From NCBI GenBank assembly GCA_950295325.1, contig OX485804.1, forward strand, positions 47,232,429-47,296,428: a DNA stretch of 64,000 nucleotides. The letters are read 5' to 3'. The notes beneath the pieces were generated by a model. The model ran no database searches, was not told the origin of the DNA, and saw nothing but the letters and a program-made list of their open reading frames with translations. Made by a program: the position numbers and the translations under genes. Of the stretch, positions 13,025 to 25,139 are shown one piece after another. Position 1 is the stretch's first letter, and each line of letters opens with the position of its first letter. Source of the stretch: Polytrichum commune (taxonomy: Eukaryota > Streptophyta > Polytrichopsida > Polytrichales > Polytrichaceae).

Positions 13025-14014
13025 CTACATGCTCTACATGTCCAAGATTTCCACTACAGTACATTGCATGTTTGGTTTTGATTGACATTTCATATTGACA
13101 TTCCATAACTAAATTTGAAGTTAACATGGTATTTTCAAACATAAGATACATACTTTGTGATATTTGGTCCTTACTTTTATTTTTGTGATTTTAGTGTATT
13201 ATTTTATGCTATAATATACATACGATTTTTTCTTATTATTAAAAAATCTAAACCTTTCATATCAATACAATGATGTGCTTATGTTGCTATAGACATTAAT
13301 AAAGGGAAGAAGAAAAAGAAAAAGAAGAAAAATGAGTGGTGAATATGGTGGCAAGAGGTGGTGGACAATATGCAAGCATGTGGACATGCCTAATTTGGTT
13401 ACTAATCTTAAGTGGACACTTATATTTGAGTGGTGTGTGGTTAGGTGTTCGACCAAGAACATACACCAAAAAGAACATTTGTTCAAAAGAGATCGGACTA
13501 TGCTCAAAAGTGTTAATCATTCTAAACTCAAGAGTCAACATAACTAGAGAGATCTATATAATCATTTGATGAGCACAAAAATCTCCACTTTGATAATGAA
13601 TAATGTATTCATACAAGCTCTAATAATTACAAGGAAAGTGGCTATGAACTCAATTTAGATTCACTAATCATTTCATCCTGATCGCAAGTTTCATATCCTA
13701 AAAGAAGGTAAACCCATCTTAAGTTCACATATGAGGTTGCGGCTATGCTCAAGGTGAAGCATATTGGCGTCATCTCTCTCTCCTAGGAGAAGTAGGCTAG
13801 TCGGGAAAATTAACCATTCAAGACTCATCCACTTAGAGGATTAAATTCAAATTGCATACTAACATGGGCAGTGAGAAAATATATGGAGGACACGTGTCGG
13901 ATATTGGGAGATGTCCTTTTTCCAGTTAGTAAGTTGGTGCCTAATGTCTATTTCCGTGTTGGAGGGCGCTGAAGGAACAAGAAGCCCTCCCTCCCTCCGT
14001 TAGACTTGCGGGGA
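13023..14014. other. Intergenic DNA upstream of the P5A ATPase gene
   Basis: No gene seen. A fragment at about 13385-13570 resembles the duplicated block at 8425-9190 (TATATTTGAGTGGTGTGTGG and neighbouring landmarks). The last ~150 bp, becoming GC-richer, probably hold the core promoter of the downstream gene, but no clear TATA box is seen. Confidence 0.45.
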
Positions 14015-14124
14015 AAACCCTAACTTATGGAGCTTCGGGAAGGCAAGTCAAAGGAAAGCAAAGAAAGCAAAGCAGAGTAGAGCAGAGCACAGGTAGCCAT
14101 GGAACAGAGGAGGAGCTAGGGTTT
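14015..14124 (+). promoter_or_regulatory. Telo-box motifs in the 5' leader of the P5A ATPase gene
   Basis: AAACCCTAA occurs at 14015-14023 and the reverse form CTAGGGTTT at 14116-14124, 180 and 80 bp upstream of the ATG. Telo-boxes near transcription starts are characteristic of broadly expressed plant genes. The surrounding purine-rich leader (repeated AAAGCAAAG, GAGCAGAG) looks like a 5' UTR. Confidence 0.5.
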
Positions 14125-14195
14125 GAAGATCGCTCATCGTCGCTGGTGTTTCTGTAGAAGGGATCGTTGTTGCCCGGCCGTCCCGTCCGGCAGGG

Positions 14196-17100
14196 ATGGG
14201 GCTGTTAGCTGAAGGCAAGATTGTCCGGCTGGTGGAGCTTTACAAATGGAGGCCCACGCCATGGCGGTTGGATGTGTGGCCATTCATTGGACTGTACATA
14301 GGCTGGGTGCTAGGAGTGGCCACTCGCCTCGACGCCACTGACGCAGGAATCGTGCTCGCAGGCCTTACCATTTTGCACATCCTCACTTTCCTCTTCTCCG
14401 CTTGGTCTGTGGATTTTCGCTGCTTCGTTCAGGCCACTCAGGTGCGAGCTCTTACTCTCTTTGAAGCTGTTTTTGAAATTATTATTTTTAGTTTCTGGAT
14501 TGATAGGTGGACGCCGAAGCTGACGGGCATTGAATCTTTGTTCACGGATGGCAGGTGAATGACATACTTCAGGCAGATGTTTGCAAGGTTATTCCCGCGA
14601 AATTTAACGGTGCCAAGGAAGTCGTGCCTTTGCATTCGAGGAAATTGGTGAGTGTCGATTTTGTACACCAATTTTAATTTTTGGTGCGATCACTTTATGA
14701 GGGTTCTCTTTTGAGATTTTTCCGCAAGGATCGAGAATATAGTTGTTAAGGAAGATGGTAGTGGATGTGCATGGATATGGAGTCATTTTAATTGGTTCAA
14801 TTGGAGCAATTGGTCCTTAAATTTGCAATTTGCTTGTGACGTAAAGGGTGACCTATCTGAAGTCCTTTCTCCGAAATCAGTGTAGAACAGGTGAAACAGT
14901 CCAAAGTGTTATAATTCTTCACTATACGCTTAGAGTGCAAATGTGAGTTGATGATGAGTACAGCTTTGTCGGATACATTTGCTGGAGTATCATTGCAAGA
15001 GTAATTCAACGTTGTCAATTTCTGAAGTATGAGGCCTCCCATCTTCAGGGTTTTGGACTAGGTACCTGTGGCACCTGTTAGAAGCAGAAAAGTGCTGCTT
15101 GTTTATAAAGTGACTTTGTGCTGCAGATGGTTGGAGAGAAGCGAAACAATGTCAGAGACAACGGGATTGTGTTGAACACTAAAATTTCTTCTCCTCAATC
15201 TTCGGCGGATTCTTCTTCTGACGAGGAAATTGGTTTTGATTTCCGGAAACAACATTTTACATATTCAAAAGAGCTCAACAAGTTCTGCAAGCTTCAGTAT
15301 CCGACAAAGGAAGCGTTTGGAACTTATGCTAAAAGCACTGGCCACGGTAGCGAAACAAAGGCACTGGCTGGACTAGAAAAGTGGGGAAAGAACATGTGCG
15401 TTTTCCTTCTTGACCTAACATGTTTTTACCGCAAAGCACTGTAACATCTATAAGAGATTGTAGACCTCTGCAGTTGACTTGAGTTGTAACGTAGTCTTAC
15501 TGTTGAATATTCCTTTTCAACAGCCAGGATGTTTTAGAATGGGAACTGACTTGTGTATAGTATCTCCAAAGTGATTGTTTTATAATTTGATTTCCTAGTT
15601 TTTGCACAGGATGGCATATAGCATAGTAATTGGCAGCGTAGGAAACTTGCTGTCAAAGGTTCAGTCATGTTCTTTGATCCACCATGTTTAATTTGGCACG
15701 GTGGAAGTCGAGGGTCTCAATATACTACAGTAAAATTACGTGGTCAGCGAAGTTCCTGATATCATAATTAGGGTTTCACTTTTTCAGTATGCTGATATCC
15801 TAGATATGAATAACCTCAAATTATTATGCACCTTCCCAATTATAGGTTACATTTACTTCATCTTCAAACTGGGCTTTTGGAGTTGTTTAACACATTTCAT
15901 TTGCTCTTTTCCCATACCTAGTCAAATATGTTGTTTGAGTAACTCACTCAACCCTTTCCCTGTCCAGTACTTTTGGATTCCTTAAGCCTTCAGTTGAGTC
16001 TCAGCACCATTACTTTCTCTTACCTTTATTACAGGAATGAGGCTCTCATATGAGCCAGTGATTTGCTGAAATTACTATAACATTTGTTTCAACAAGTGAA
16101 AATAAGGACCTTACTCCATGTATTCATCAGGTTTGAGTTTCCACAGCCCACCTTTCAAGCCTTGATGAAGGAGCATTGCATGGAGCCATTTTTTGTTTTC
16201 CAGGTCAGGCTGGTTTCTCTCTGCCCAATTTGTACGCTGTAGTGCAATCTGTTACTTTCTCTGCAGGGTCATGAAAATATTATCAGTCTTGATTATGGAG
16301 AGGTTGCTGTTCTTCCATATTTTGTTTGTTTCCTGTGGTGTGAATGAACTTGATATGTTTATGAATCATTAGTGAGCTCAATGAGGGAATATACAGCTTC
16401 TGGAGTTTTAGTACGGTGCATAAATATCTTCTTGTCAAATTCAAACAATGTTGGTGTGCTGTTCTTACTTTACCAGCAAGCTTCAATTGCAATAGATGAG
16501 CCTTATTTTTTTTCTGAGACAGTTTGCCTTATATGAGATGTGCAGGTCTTCTGTGTTGGACTCTGGTGTCTGGACGACTACTGGTTATACAGTGTCTTCA
16601 CTTTGTTCATGCTTGTTCTCTTTGAATCAACTGTCGTGAAGAGCAGGCTGCGAACTTTGACAGAGCTGCGACAAGTGCGTGTGGATAACCAGACACTCAT
16701 GGTTCACCGCGGTGGGAAGTAAGCTCTCATAACATGAGTTCTTTACTTGTGTGGCATCACTATTTTGTAGTATTGTCAAAGTAGCAATCTTTCCATCAAT
16801 TCTGATGTTGTCATTGCTGCTGCAGGTGGGTGAAGTTGTCAGGCGTGGAGCTTATCCCTGGAGATGTTGTTTCTATTGGTCGCCCCACAGGGTTAGGCAG
16901 TGAAGAGCGAACAGTACCTGCAGATATGCTATTAATTGCTGGAAGTGCCATTGCTAATGAAGCCTTGCTAACAGGGGAGTCAACACCACAGTGGAAAGTG
17001 AGCACTTGACATATCCCTTAGAGAGCAGTGACTTCCATTGTTTTGTGTCTTACTGTTTTTCTCCAGAGCATTATTGGAAAGAGAATGGGGCTTGAGAGCG

Positions 17101-20100
17101 AGAGGACATCTGTGTTGAGGACATCTGTCTCCTGGCAAATAGCACAGACATGGCAGATTGCCTGGATCAAAGTTATTTATGTAGAGTTAATACTTTTCAT
17201 GCGAATATTGGTTTTCACCACTAAATGTCAGCAGCCTGAGATGTGTTGTACCTGCCTTACATACAGGGCTCCGTTGTTGGTCGGGATACTGAAGAAAGAT
17301 TGTCTATAAGGCGGGATAAGAGCCATGTGTTGTTTGGGGGTACCAAGATCTTGCAACACACTCCAGACAAGGTGAAGGCACTGTTTTTTGGAAGTATCCT
17401 GTTCTCACCTATTTTCAAAGAAGATGTACAAGGGATTTTTACCTCCTTGCAGTTGTGTGCTTAGTCATGGTATGAAATAATTGGTCAAGTCATTATTGCT
17501 AATTTGTTTTTCTAGATGGTATTTGCCTAGCTGATGTGTTTTCTGATTATGGGTTTTTCTTCCTGGCTGGATGTATTCAGGCAGGTGCTTTGAAGACACC
17601 TGATGGGGGTTGCATAGCAGTTGTGTTGAGAACGGGTTTTGAGACCAGTCAAGGGAAGCTTATGCGAACTATTCTTTTCTCTACAGAGCGGGTGTGTCCC
17701 TCATACGAAAGAAGCTCTGAAATATCTTGCTTAATTGTTCCTGCACTTTAGGTCTTTTGTGTTACCACAGAATTTCAGTTTTCCATGCTTTCCTTATCAT
17801 CACTATTACTACTACTGGTAAGTTATATATATTCTCTATTTTTCCTCTCTATTGAAACATCCTTGACATCTCTCACACTCTCAGACCTACTGTCTATTTT
17901 GTCACAAGACTTGTACTGCTCAAGCCAGATGTACTGAAACCTGGAAGATTGCTAATGTTGGGCAGTTCTGAATATGTTACTCCATTGTATCAACAGGTGA
18001 CTGCAAACAATTGGGAGAGTGGTCTTTTCATCCTTTTTTTGGTGTTCTTTGCTTTGATTGCTGCTGGTTATGTGCTGAAGAAGGTGGGCATTCTGGGGCT
18101 AGACCTCATACTCTTTCATTGCTAGCTGTGTTTTTGGTAATTACAAGATGAACAGTTGGATTTCACTTGGGCTGGAGGTTCACAAGTTATTATATTTGTG
18201 TAGATTCCTTAGTCTTCAAAGCTTGAACTGAAGATATTTTCTCAAGAGTTTAATGTAGATCATTGAAATTCAGGGTTAATTTAAACTAGAATGCTCCCAT
18301 CAGGTTTGGCTTCTCTGTTGGTTCAGGAACTGTGGAAATCTGACTAGGAATTTTGGTTTCCCTCAGGGTCTTGAAGATCCAACAAGGAGCACGTACAAAT
18401 TATTACTTAACTGCTCTTTGATCATCACTTCAGTGATTCCTCCAGAGCTTCCCATGGAGCTCTCAATTGCCGTTAATACCTCTCTCATTGCCCTTGCTCG
18501 CAAGGGCATATATTGCACAGAACCCTTTCGCATTCCTTTTGGTGGCAAGGTATGTTTGAGTATGAAATTTGTACAGTGGTTATTATTGAAGAATTTGTGA
18601 TTCTTTTATGACTCAACTAAAATCTTGCATCAGAATTATAGAAGTAACAAGCTCCTTTACCCACCAAATGAGAGCATAGGCTGTCTATGCTCATATATTT
18701 CTTGATGTGACTAGGATACTATAGGTACAGGCTGAATCTGGTGGAGTATTTTCCCTGTTTGGAAATTTGGGAGCTCGTTTTGTATGTACGTGTTGTGACT
18801 ATTCTGTTTGGGCTTTGCAGGTGGATGTCTGCTGCTTTGATAAAACTGGTACTTTAACCAGTGATGACATGGTAATAATTCTGTGCACATTTTTTGGTGC
18901 TTATAATCCTCTTTCATCTCATCTTCCTATTGCAATTATTCAAGAGTTATGAGTGCTCTCAGCTGTGGGTGTTGTTAACATATATCTGACAAAAGTGTGC
19001 AAATGATAGGGGGACTGGCTATTGACTACTTTGTTTGGCTGACACAGGAGTTCCGAGGTGTGGTTGGTCCAGATGGTAGCCGAGATCTAGAGAGCGATTC
19101 AACAAAATTGTCAGTAATTACTATGCAGATATTGGCAGCATGCCATGCTCTAGTATTTGTGGACAACAAAATTGTAAGTATCTGAGTGTCCAGTTTGTAA
19201 TATATGGGATCTCAATTTGGACTCTTGAATTTAGCTTGTAGATACTTAAATTGATGTCTTTCAGTTTGTCTTTGACATTTTGAAAAACATTGACACACTA
19301 ATGGCATGAAACAGGTGGGCGACCCTTTAGAGAAAGCAGCATTGAAAGGCATTGATTGGGCTTACACAGCTGAAGAGAAAGCTGTTCCACGCAAGTAAGT
19401 ACAGGCATGCATCTGGCCTTGCCCCCACTTTGGTGATCTTTTAAATCATACTTTCTTCCCTTTGTTGTCTGAGTATTTTCTATAGCTTTAAGGTGCTGTG
19501 AGGGAAAAGTAGCAAGACCAACAACTGTGTTTGTGTTTGCATCACGGTTGGTCTCATTCTGTAAATTTATGGTATGCAGGGGAGCAGGCCAGCCGGTTCA
19601 AATATTCCAACGACATCATTTTGCGTCACACCTGAAACGCATGGCTGTTGTTGCTCGCACTGAAGATTGTTTCGTTGCTCTGGTGAAGGTATATCTCATA
19701 TTATTGAATTAACACTAGTATCCTTGCTTCTTTTTTGATGGCTGCTCACACACTTAAGTGGTCACAGTAATTCAGGGGATAACTCCCACTAGAATTGGAT
19801 CCTAGTAAGAACCTGATGATTATCAAATGCACACAAATTTGCAAGATGGGGATGTGTCCAGCCAATCCAGCTGTTGTCCTGATGCTATGAATTTGAAACA
19901 CTTCCAGTGTGTCACCAATTTGGTTGCATGGAGTTGTGATTTTTTGTGGGGTCTTTTGGCAGGGTGCTCCAGAGACCATACAGGAAAGGTTGGCCAATGT
20001 TCCAGCTGACTATGTTGAGACATACAAACAGTATACTCGACAAGGTTCACGTGTGCTTGCATTGGCTTACAAATATCTTCCCGACATGCCAGTAAGTTTT

Positions 20101-23100
20101 TCACCTTCAATGTATCATATGGCAGCATTTGGCTTGAAGTAAACTTAGTTCTCATTTGATTGTTTAAGCTCTTGTAATTGTTTTGTTGAATGTGAATAGA
20201 TTGTGTGATCATTATGATCCCTGTGTTGAGTGACAGGTTGGTGAAGCAAGGAGTTTGGAGCGAGAAGTTGTGGAGAGTGGCTTGACATTTGCAGGGTTTG
20301 CAGTATGTTTCAAGACTCAGCATACACTTCTGTAATCTAATTTTCTTATGTTAGCATGAAAGATGTGCTGTGGTGAGAGCCAATGCAAGTTTTGTTCAGA
20401 AATCCCAATGAGGAAGATGTGCTCTGCTGGCTAGGAGTATCCACTTAAACTTAGAGATGGCAATGTGCAGGTTTTTGCATGCCCTTTACGCAATGATTCA
20501 GGAGAAGTTTTAAAAGAGCTAAAAGCTTCCTCTCATGATCTGGTAGGTATTCTCCTATCCAACTTGTTACTTTAGTAGTGCTGGTCATGCTAGGTTACAC
20601 ACAGGAAAACCTTTTCATGATAAAGAAGATTTTCACATATATTGAATACAAAATTGCTGACGAAGACAGTTCAGGCTGTTCTTGTGTATTTAGTGTGGGA
20701 GAATGCTCTCCATTGGAACTGTTTTCTGTTATTTTGTTCGTACATGAAGAATCTATGCCAGAAAAGTTAGCTCCCAAATGCAATTTTTCGGAATCCTTCA
20801 GAACATGTGCATTGATCTGTGGCCTATTTATGGTTCCTAAAGATACTGCTTTGAACTCACACTGCACAGCATGTTCAGTGTAGTTATTTTTACTACCATC
20901 TTTTTAGTGGAAGTGTGGATTTGAAAAGGCCAACAATTGATTTTGTATTGGATTATTAAGTGTGAACCTTCCTGCCTGTTTCTGTTGAAGATTGAACAAT
21001 GAGGATTGCTGGAACCAAATTTGGTGTAGAAGAGCCTACTCTAATACTGGTGGTGTCAGTAAACAACTTCAGAAGAGCCTCATATCTGGTTTACCATGCA
21101 GGTGATGATCACAGGAGATCAAGCCTTAACAGCATGCCATGTGGCAGCTCAAGTGCACATTGTCACAAGACCGGTGTTAATTTTGACAGTCCGATCTGGT
21201 GATGGTGAACTTGGTGATTTTGATTGGGTGTCACCCGATGAGAAACTCAGGATACCATACAAGTATAAGCACTTTGCCTAATTATTATTTCTCTACACAT
21301 TTCAAGCCCAAGAGCTTATTTGGAAGTTCCATCCCTGCTATCAGAATATTTATGAGGAAGGAGTTATTGATGATTTCAGTTGAGATTAATGGCTTGTGGT
21401 TTTGGTGTTTCAGTATGGATGAAGTGTTGGAGGTGTCTGAGGGTCATGATTTGTGTATTGCCGGTGATGGCCTTGGAATGCTACAACGGACGAATGCTTT
21501 GCAGTTGGTTATTCCTTTGACTCAGGTTAGTTGAGTTATCTACATGTATTCTCAACCAAAAACAGTTTAGGTTCACTATTCTGTAGAGTATGCATCAATT
21601 CTAGGTTTTGGTGCATGGAGTTTATTCCAGTGCTTCATTTGAAATGGCTTATTTTCAGGTTTTTGCAAGAGTGGCACCTGATCAGAAAGAGCTTATTTTG
21701 ACAACACTAAAAGCTGCTGGTCGCACAACTCTTATGTGTGGGGATGGTACTAATGATGTGGGCGCTCTGAAGCAGGCATGTCTTTACCACGACTTCCTGT
21801 CTACATAGAGAAATCTACAAGATGATTTTTTGATGTTTTGTGGTGTCCTATCTTCTGTTGCTTTCTGATATGGAGTAACATCTCAGGTTAAGGACTGCAT
21901 TTTACAATTGAGGGTTACTCTTGTTGGTCAAAGGATGCTTCAGCTTTAGACTGGGCCTGAATAACATGTGTTTATGTTGTTTAGGCCCATGCTGGGGTGG
22001 CACTTTTAAATGCCATGCCTCCAGCGCAAGCTGCAGTTCTCACTGGTGTTGGCGTAGCAGCAAATTCATCTGCCTCAACTTCTAGTCCTGGTAAGAAATA
22101 CATTTGTACTGACCATCTCTTTAGAAATGTCAATTGGAATAGAAGGTACCCTGTATTTTTATCTTGTATAAAGAAAGTCTCCAAGTGCAGTAAATTAACA
22201 GTGTAGGTTATGATGAAGCACTTGTTTTGATAATGGATGTCTCAAAGTTATAGTTTCTAATAGGAATACGTCACTGGAAACAGTGGTGAACGCCAAACCA
22301 AAGCGGAAGAGTGGGATTGCAGGTGCACAAGGTCTTCCTGGTGCTATTACCCCATCACAGAGTGGACCATCAACTGTTACTCGACCAAACAAGGTGGGAC
22401 TTCCAAATCCAGGGAACTTGTCACCAAGTGGGCGACCCCTTACGCCAGCAGAGATCAAGAAAGCACAGCTGAAGAAAATGATTGATGACATGAATGAGGA
22501 GGGTGATGGACGGCCTCCAGTTGTACGACTTGGAGATGCATCCATGGCAGCACCCTTCACAGCAAAGCACTCATCAGTGCGACCCACCACTGATATTATT
22601 CGACAGGGCCGGAGTACACTAGTGACCACTTTGCAAATGTTCAAAATCTTGGGTCTGAATTGCCTGGCAACAGCATATGTTCTGAGTGTGATGTACCTGG
22701 ACGGGGTGAAACTTGGTGACATGCAGGTGGGTTTGCCAACACTAGTTGTATATTGCAAGACAAAAGGGTTATCCTCTAACTCGTTATGAATTTTGGTCAG
22801 GACTTGGTTGTTCATCATATAACACCATCCAAGTTTGGTGAGTTTTTGGTTCATGCTTGAAGGTAGTGTGGAGGTTTGAATGACGAACATCCCACATGGG
22901 TTTATTGAAGATCAAACTTGTTTTGGGATCCCAAGAGAGGCTAAATGAGTTTGGCATTAAGTGAACTGAAATAGGTTGCTCTTAATTCAAATTCAAATAC
23001 TCTATCCAAGCTTGCAGGTGGAAAGTGGAAAGAAAGTATTGATATTATGTGCATATTTAAAGCCAATGAAATATCATAGGGGGCCAACTTTCAACAAAAG

Positions 23101-23943
23101 GTCCCAATGAGTTAAAGAATAACTTTGCTAACGACCTTATTCCATGGTCACTTATGTTCTACAGGGAGTCTTGGTGTTGTTCAGCAGCAAACTAATCAAG
23201 GTTTCACTCTTCATGCTGCAGGCAACCATCAGTGGGCTTTTCACAGCAACTTTCTTTCTGTTCATTTCCCATGCACGGCCTCTTGATACCTTATCAGCTC
23301 AACGCCCACACCCAAATATTTTTAGCCCTTATGTCATCCTCTCTCTACTTGGCCAATTTGCAATCCACATCACTTTCTTAATCTCAGCAGTGAAGGGTGC
23401 TCAAGCATTCATGCCAGAGGAATGCATAGAACCGGATTCTGAGTTCTCTCCCAATCTTGTCAATACGGTCTCGTACATGTCCAACATGATGATTCAGGTG
23501 TGCAATTGTGAAACCCTTGTTATCAATTACCAGTTGCAGTTGTGATAAGTAGTGAACGATTCAGCTTCTGCCCATTGGTTGGCCTGATTTAAGAGAATTG
23601 GATGTTTCTACAGGTGGCCACTTTTGCAGTGAACTACATCGGTCACCCATTTAACCAGAGTATTCGGGAGAACAGACCATTCTTTTACGCCCTCAGCTCT
23701 GCAGCGGTTTTCTTCACTGCCATAACATCAGATGTGTTCCGCAGCCTGAACGATTGGCTGAGGCTAGTGCCTCTTCCCAAGCCCTTTGGACATAAGCTGC
23801 TTTTCATGGCAATTGGAATGATGGTTAGTTGCTACGTGTGGGAGCATACATTGCGGTGGCTGTTCCCTGCCAAAATGCCATCTTTTCGCCCTCGTCAGCG
23901 ACGAAGACCAGCTAAGGATTCTGTTGCCAAGAAGGTTCAATAG
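14196..23943 (+). CDS. PDR2: P5A-type cation ATPase / ER helix dislocase, PDR2/MIA family (24 coding exons)
   Basis: P5A ATPases (Spf1, ATP13A1, Arabidopsis PDR2/MIA) are ER membrane pumps that extract mis-inserted transmembrane helices; loss in Arabidopsis affects phosphate-starvation root responses and pollen. Exons: 14196-14441, 14555-14647, 15127-15395, 16131-16203, 16546-16718, 16826-16997, 17267-17371, 17581-17691, 17997-18083, 18367-18549, 18821-18871, 19048-19173, 19315-19394, 19580-19688, 19963-20091, 20237-20302, 20471-20542, 21102-21262, 21414-21525, 21659-21775, 21985-22090, 22254-22726, 23222-23497, 23614-23943. All junctions keep phase and give 1239 aa (about 1180 in Arabidopsis). 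Motifs: actuator TGES 334-337, P5A signature PPELP 468-472 in TM4, phosphorylation site DKTGT with Asp511, hinge GDGTND 834-839. The C-terminus has several membrane spans and a basic tail. The intron after 21775 appears to be GC-AG. The extra length lies mainly in a Ser/Pro-rich loop in exons 21-22. All key residues are present, so it should be functional. Confidence 0.95.
22855..22925. repeat. Intronic relic resembling an arm of the 25.4-kb palindromic element
   Basis: Within the intron 22727-23221 of the ATPase gene, the segment around GTGTGGAGGTTTGAA, followed by GGTTTATTGAAGATCAAAC, closely parallels the left arm of the palindrome at 25404-25721 (GTGTGGAGGTTTGAACC, then GGTTCATTGAGGGTCAAAC) in the same order and spacing. 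Only one arm is evident here, so it may be a half-element or a source sequence. Confidence 0.55.
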
Positions 23944-24787
23944 GTAGCTGTAGGATTGCCTTTAAGGTGTAGTAGGTAGCTTCAGAGTTGATAATCGGAA
24001 AAAGTAGGTACTAACTGAAGAGAGTAGGTGCTCACATACATTTTGCAAAAGTGATTGTTTATTACTGTGCGCAGCAACAAATGCAGTGTTAGTCTTGTGA
24101 TTCAATAAAACGTTTTTAAATTTGGGAATCTGTGATGGGTAAATTCTCAAAGCCTTTCGAGTATGCCAAGCAGCCATCTTATACTCTGCAAAAGGAAGCA
24201 CTCCAAGAAGCTGGCAAAATGAGCTTCTGACTTTTAGGAGGTTTTGATGTCCCTTGCCTCAATTTAGTTCCATACCAAGTCATTAAGAACCTTTTGTTGC
24301 TCCTTCTCATCATGGGAGAAAGAGCTAAGGTATGCACCCTAATTTGAGAACCCTATCCTCAGGCCCCACGAAGCTACTCATTGACAACGATTGTTTGTCA
24401 TTGCTCTGAATAAGTGACATCTTGAAGGGGATTATTCACTTCTTGTTTTTTGTAAGAACTGTTGAATGCAAACTTGATCTAGAGTAGACACCCAGATCCT
24501 ATCACTGAAAAGATTCTGTGCCAAATCTGGAGAAGCATGTGGTGCAAAACTTTCTTGTGTAGGAAGATAGAAATTAGGAGGATTGCAATTTTTTTGGTAA
24601 TTTTATTCCTCCAATTTGTAATTATTGTGAATTTTTAAAGCCAAAAGTTGGTCCAAACACAATACAGTTGGTCCAAACCAATGTCTAGAGTTTGCCATAA
24701 TTGCTCAATTTGAGACGAATTCCTCCTCACTTTAGAAGTGAGAAATGGTGACATGTGTTATGGTGTTATCGATTCTCTAGTGATATC
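23944..24787. other. 3' UTR of the ATPase gene and gene/transposon boundary
   Basis: Holds the 3' UTR of the P5A ATPase gene, then about 650 bp without a recognisable gene. The first LTR of the retrotransposon block begins at 24788, only ~840 bp after the stop codon. Confidence 0.6.
24104..24109 (+). terminator. Polyadenylation signal AATAAA of the P5A ATPase gene
   Basis: Canonical AATAAA about 160 nt after the TAG stop, followed by a T-rich stretch. It is the best candidate for the near-upstream element of this transcript. Confidence 0.6.
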
Positions 24788-24976
24788 TATTGGAGGATAG
24801 TGCTAGATTATATTGGTAACATTGTCCCATATGGATTGCCAACATTGGTCGTAACCTAATTATGTAAATAAAGGCATGTGAGAAAGAGCTGACCACTCTT
24901 TTCATTGGATGCAATCCACGTGTGTTGTGTACTACCTTTTTTATGTTAGTTTCTGTACCTTTTCTCATTTCCAATA
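24788..24976 (+). repeat. LTR of element I (5')
   Basis: Diverged relative of the family LTR: it starts TATTGGAGG, contains the CCCATATGG block and ends CCAATA before the primer site. No matching 3' LTR is identifiable. Confidence 0.75.
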
Positions 24977-25139
24977 GGTTATGAGCCCACATCGCTTTGG
25001 AAGAGGAGCTTGGAGAGGGCCGGATATGACTGAAGACGTTTTGGAGGAGTCTTGGAGCAACTTTGGAGTACCTCGGCACATTGTTAGAGGAGTGGACTAG
25101 CGTGAAGCATCTTGGCGGAGTGTTCACTCATCCGAAAGC

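Noticed and set aside
12829-13098. Three overlapping frames with YLSIYLSI repeats
   Set aside because: Produced by the (TATC)n microsatellite, which is open in three frames.
22195-22890. 231-codon minus-strand frame opposite exon 22 of the P5A ATPase
   Set aside because: Lies opposite a conserved coding exon that continues the ATPase in phase; no recognisable domain.
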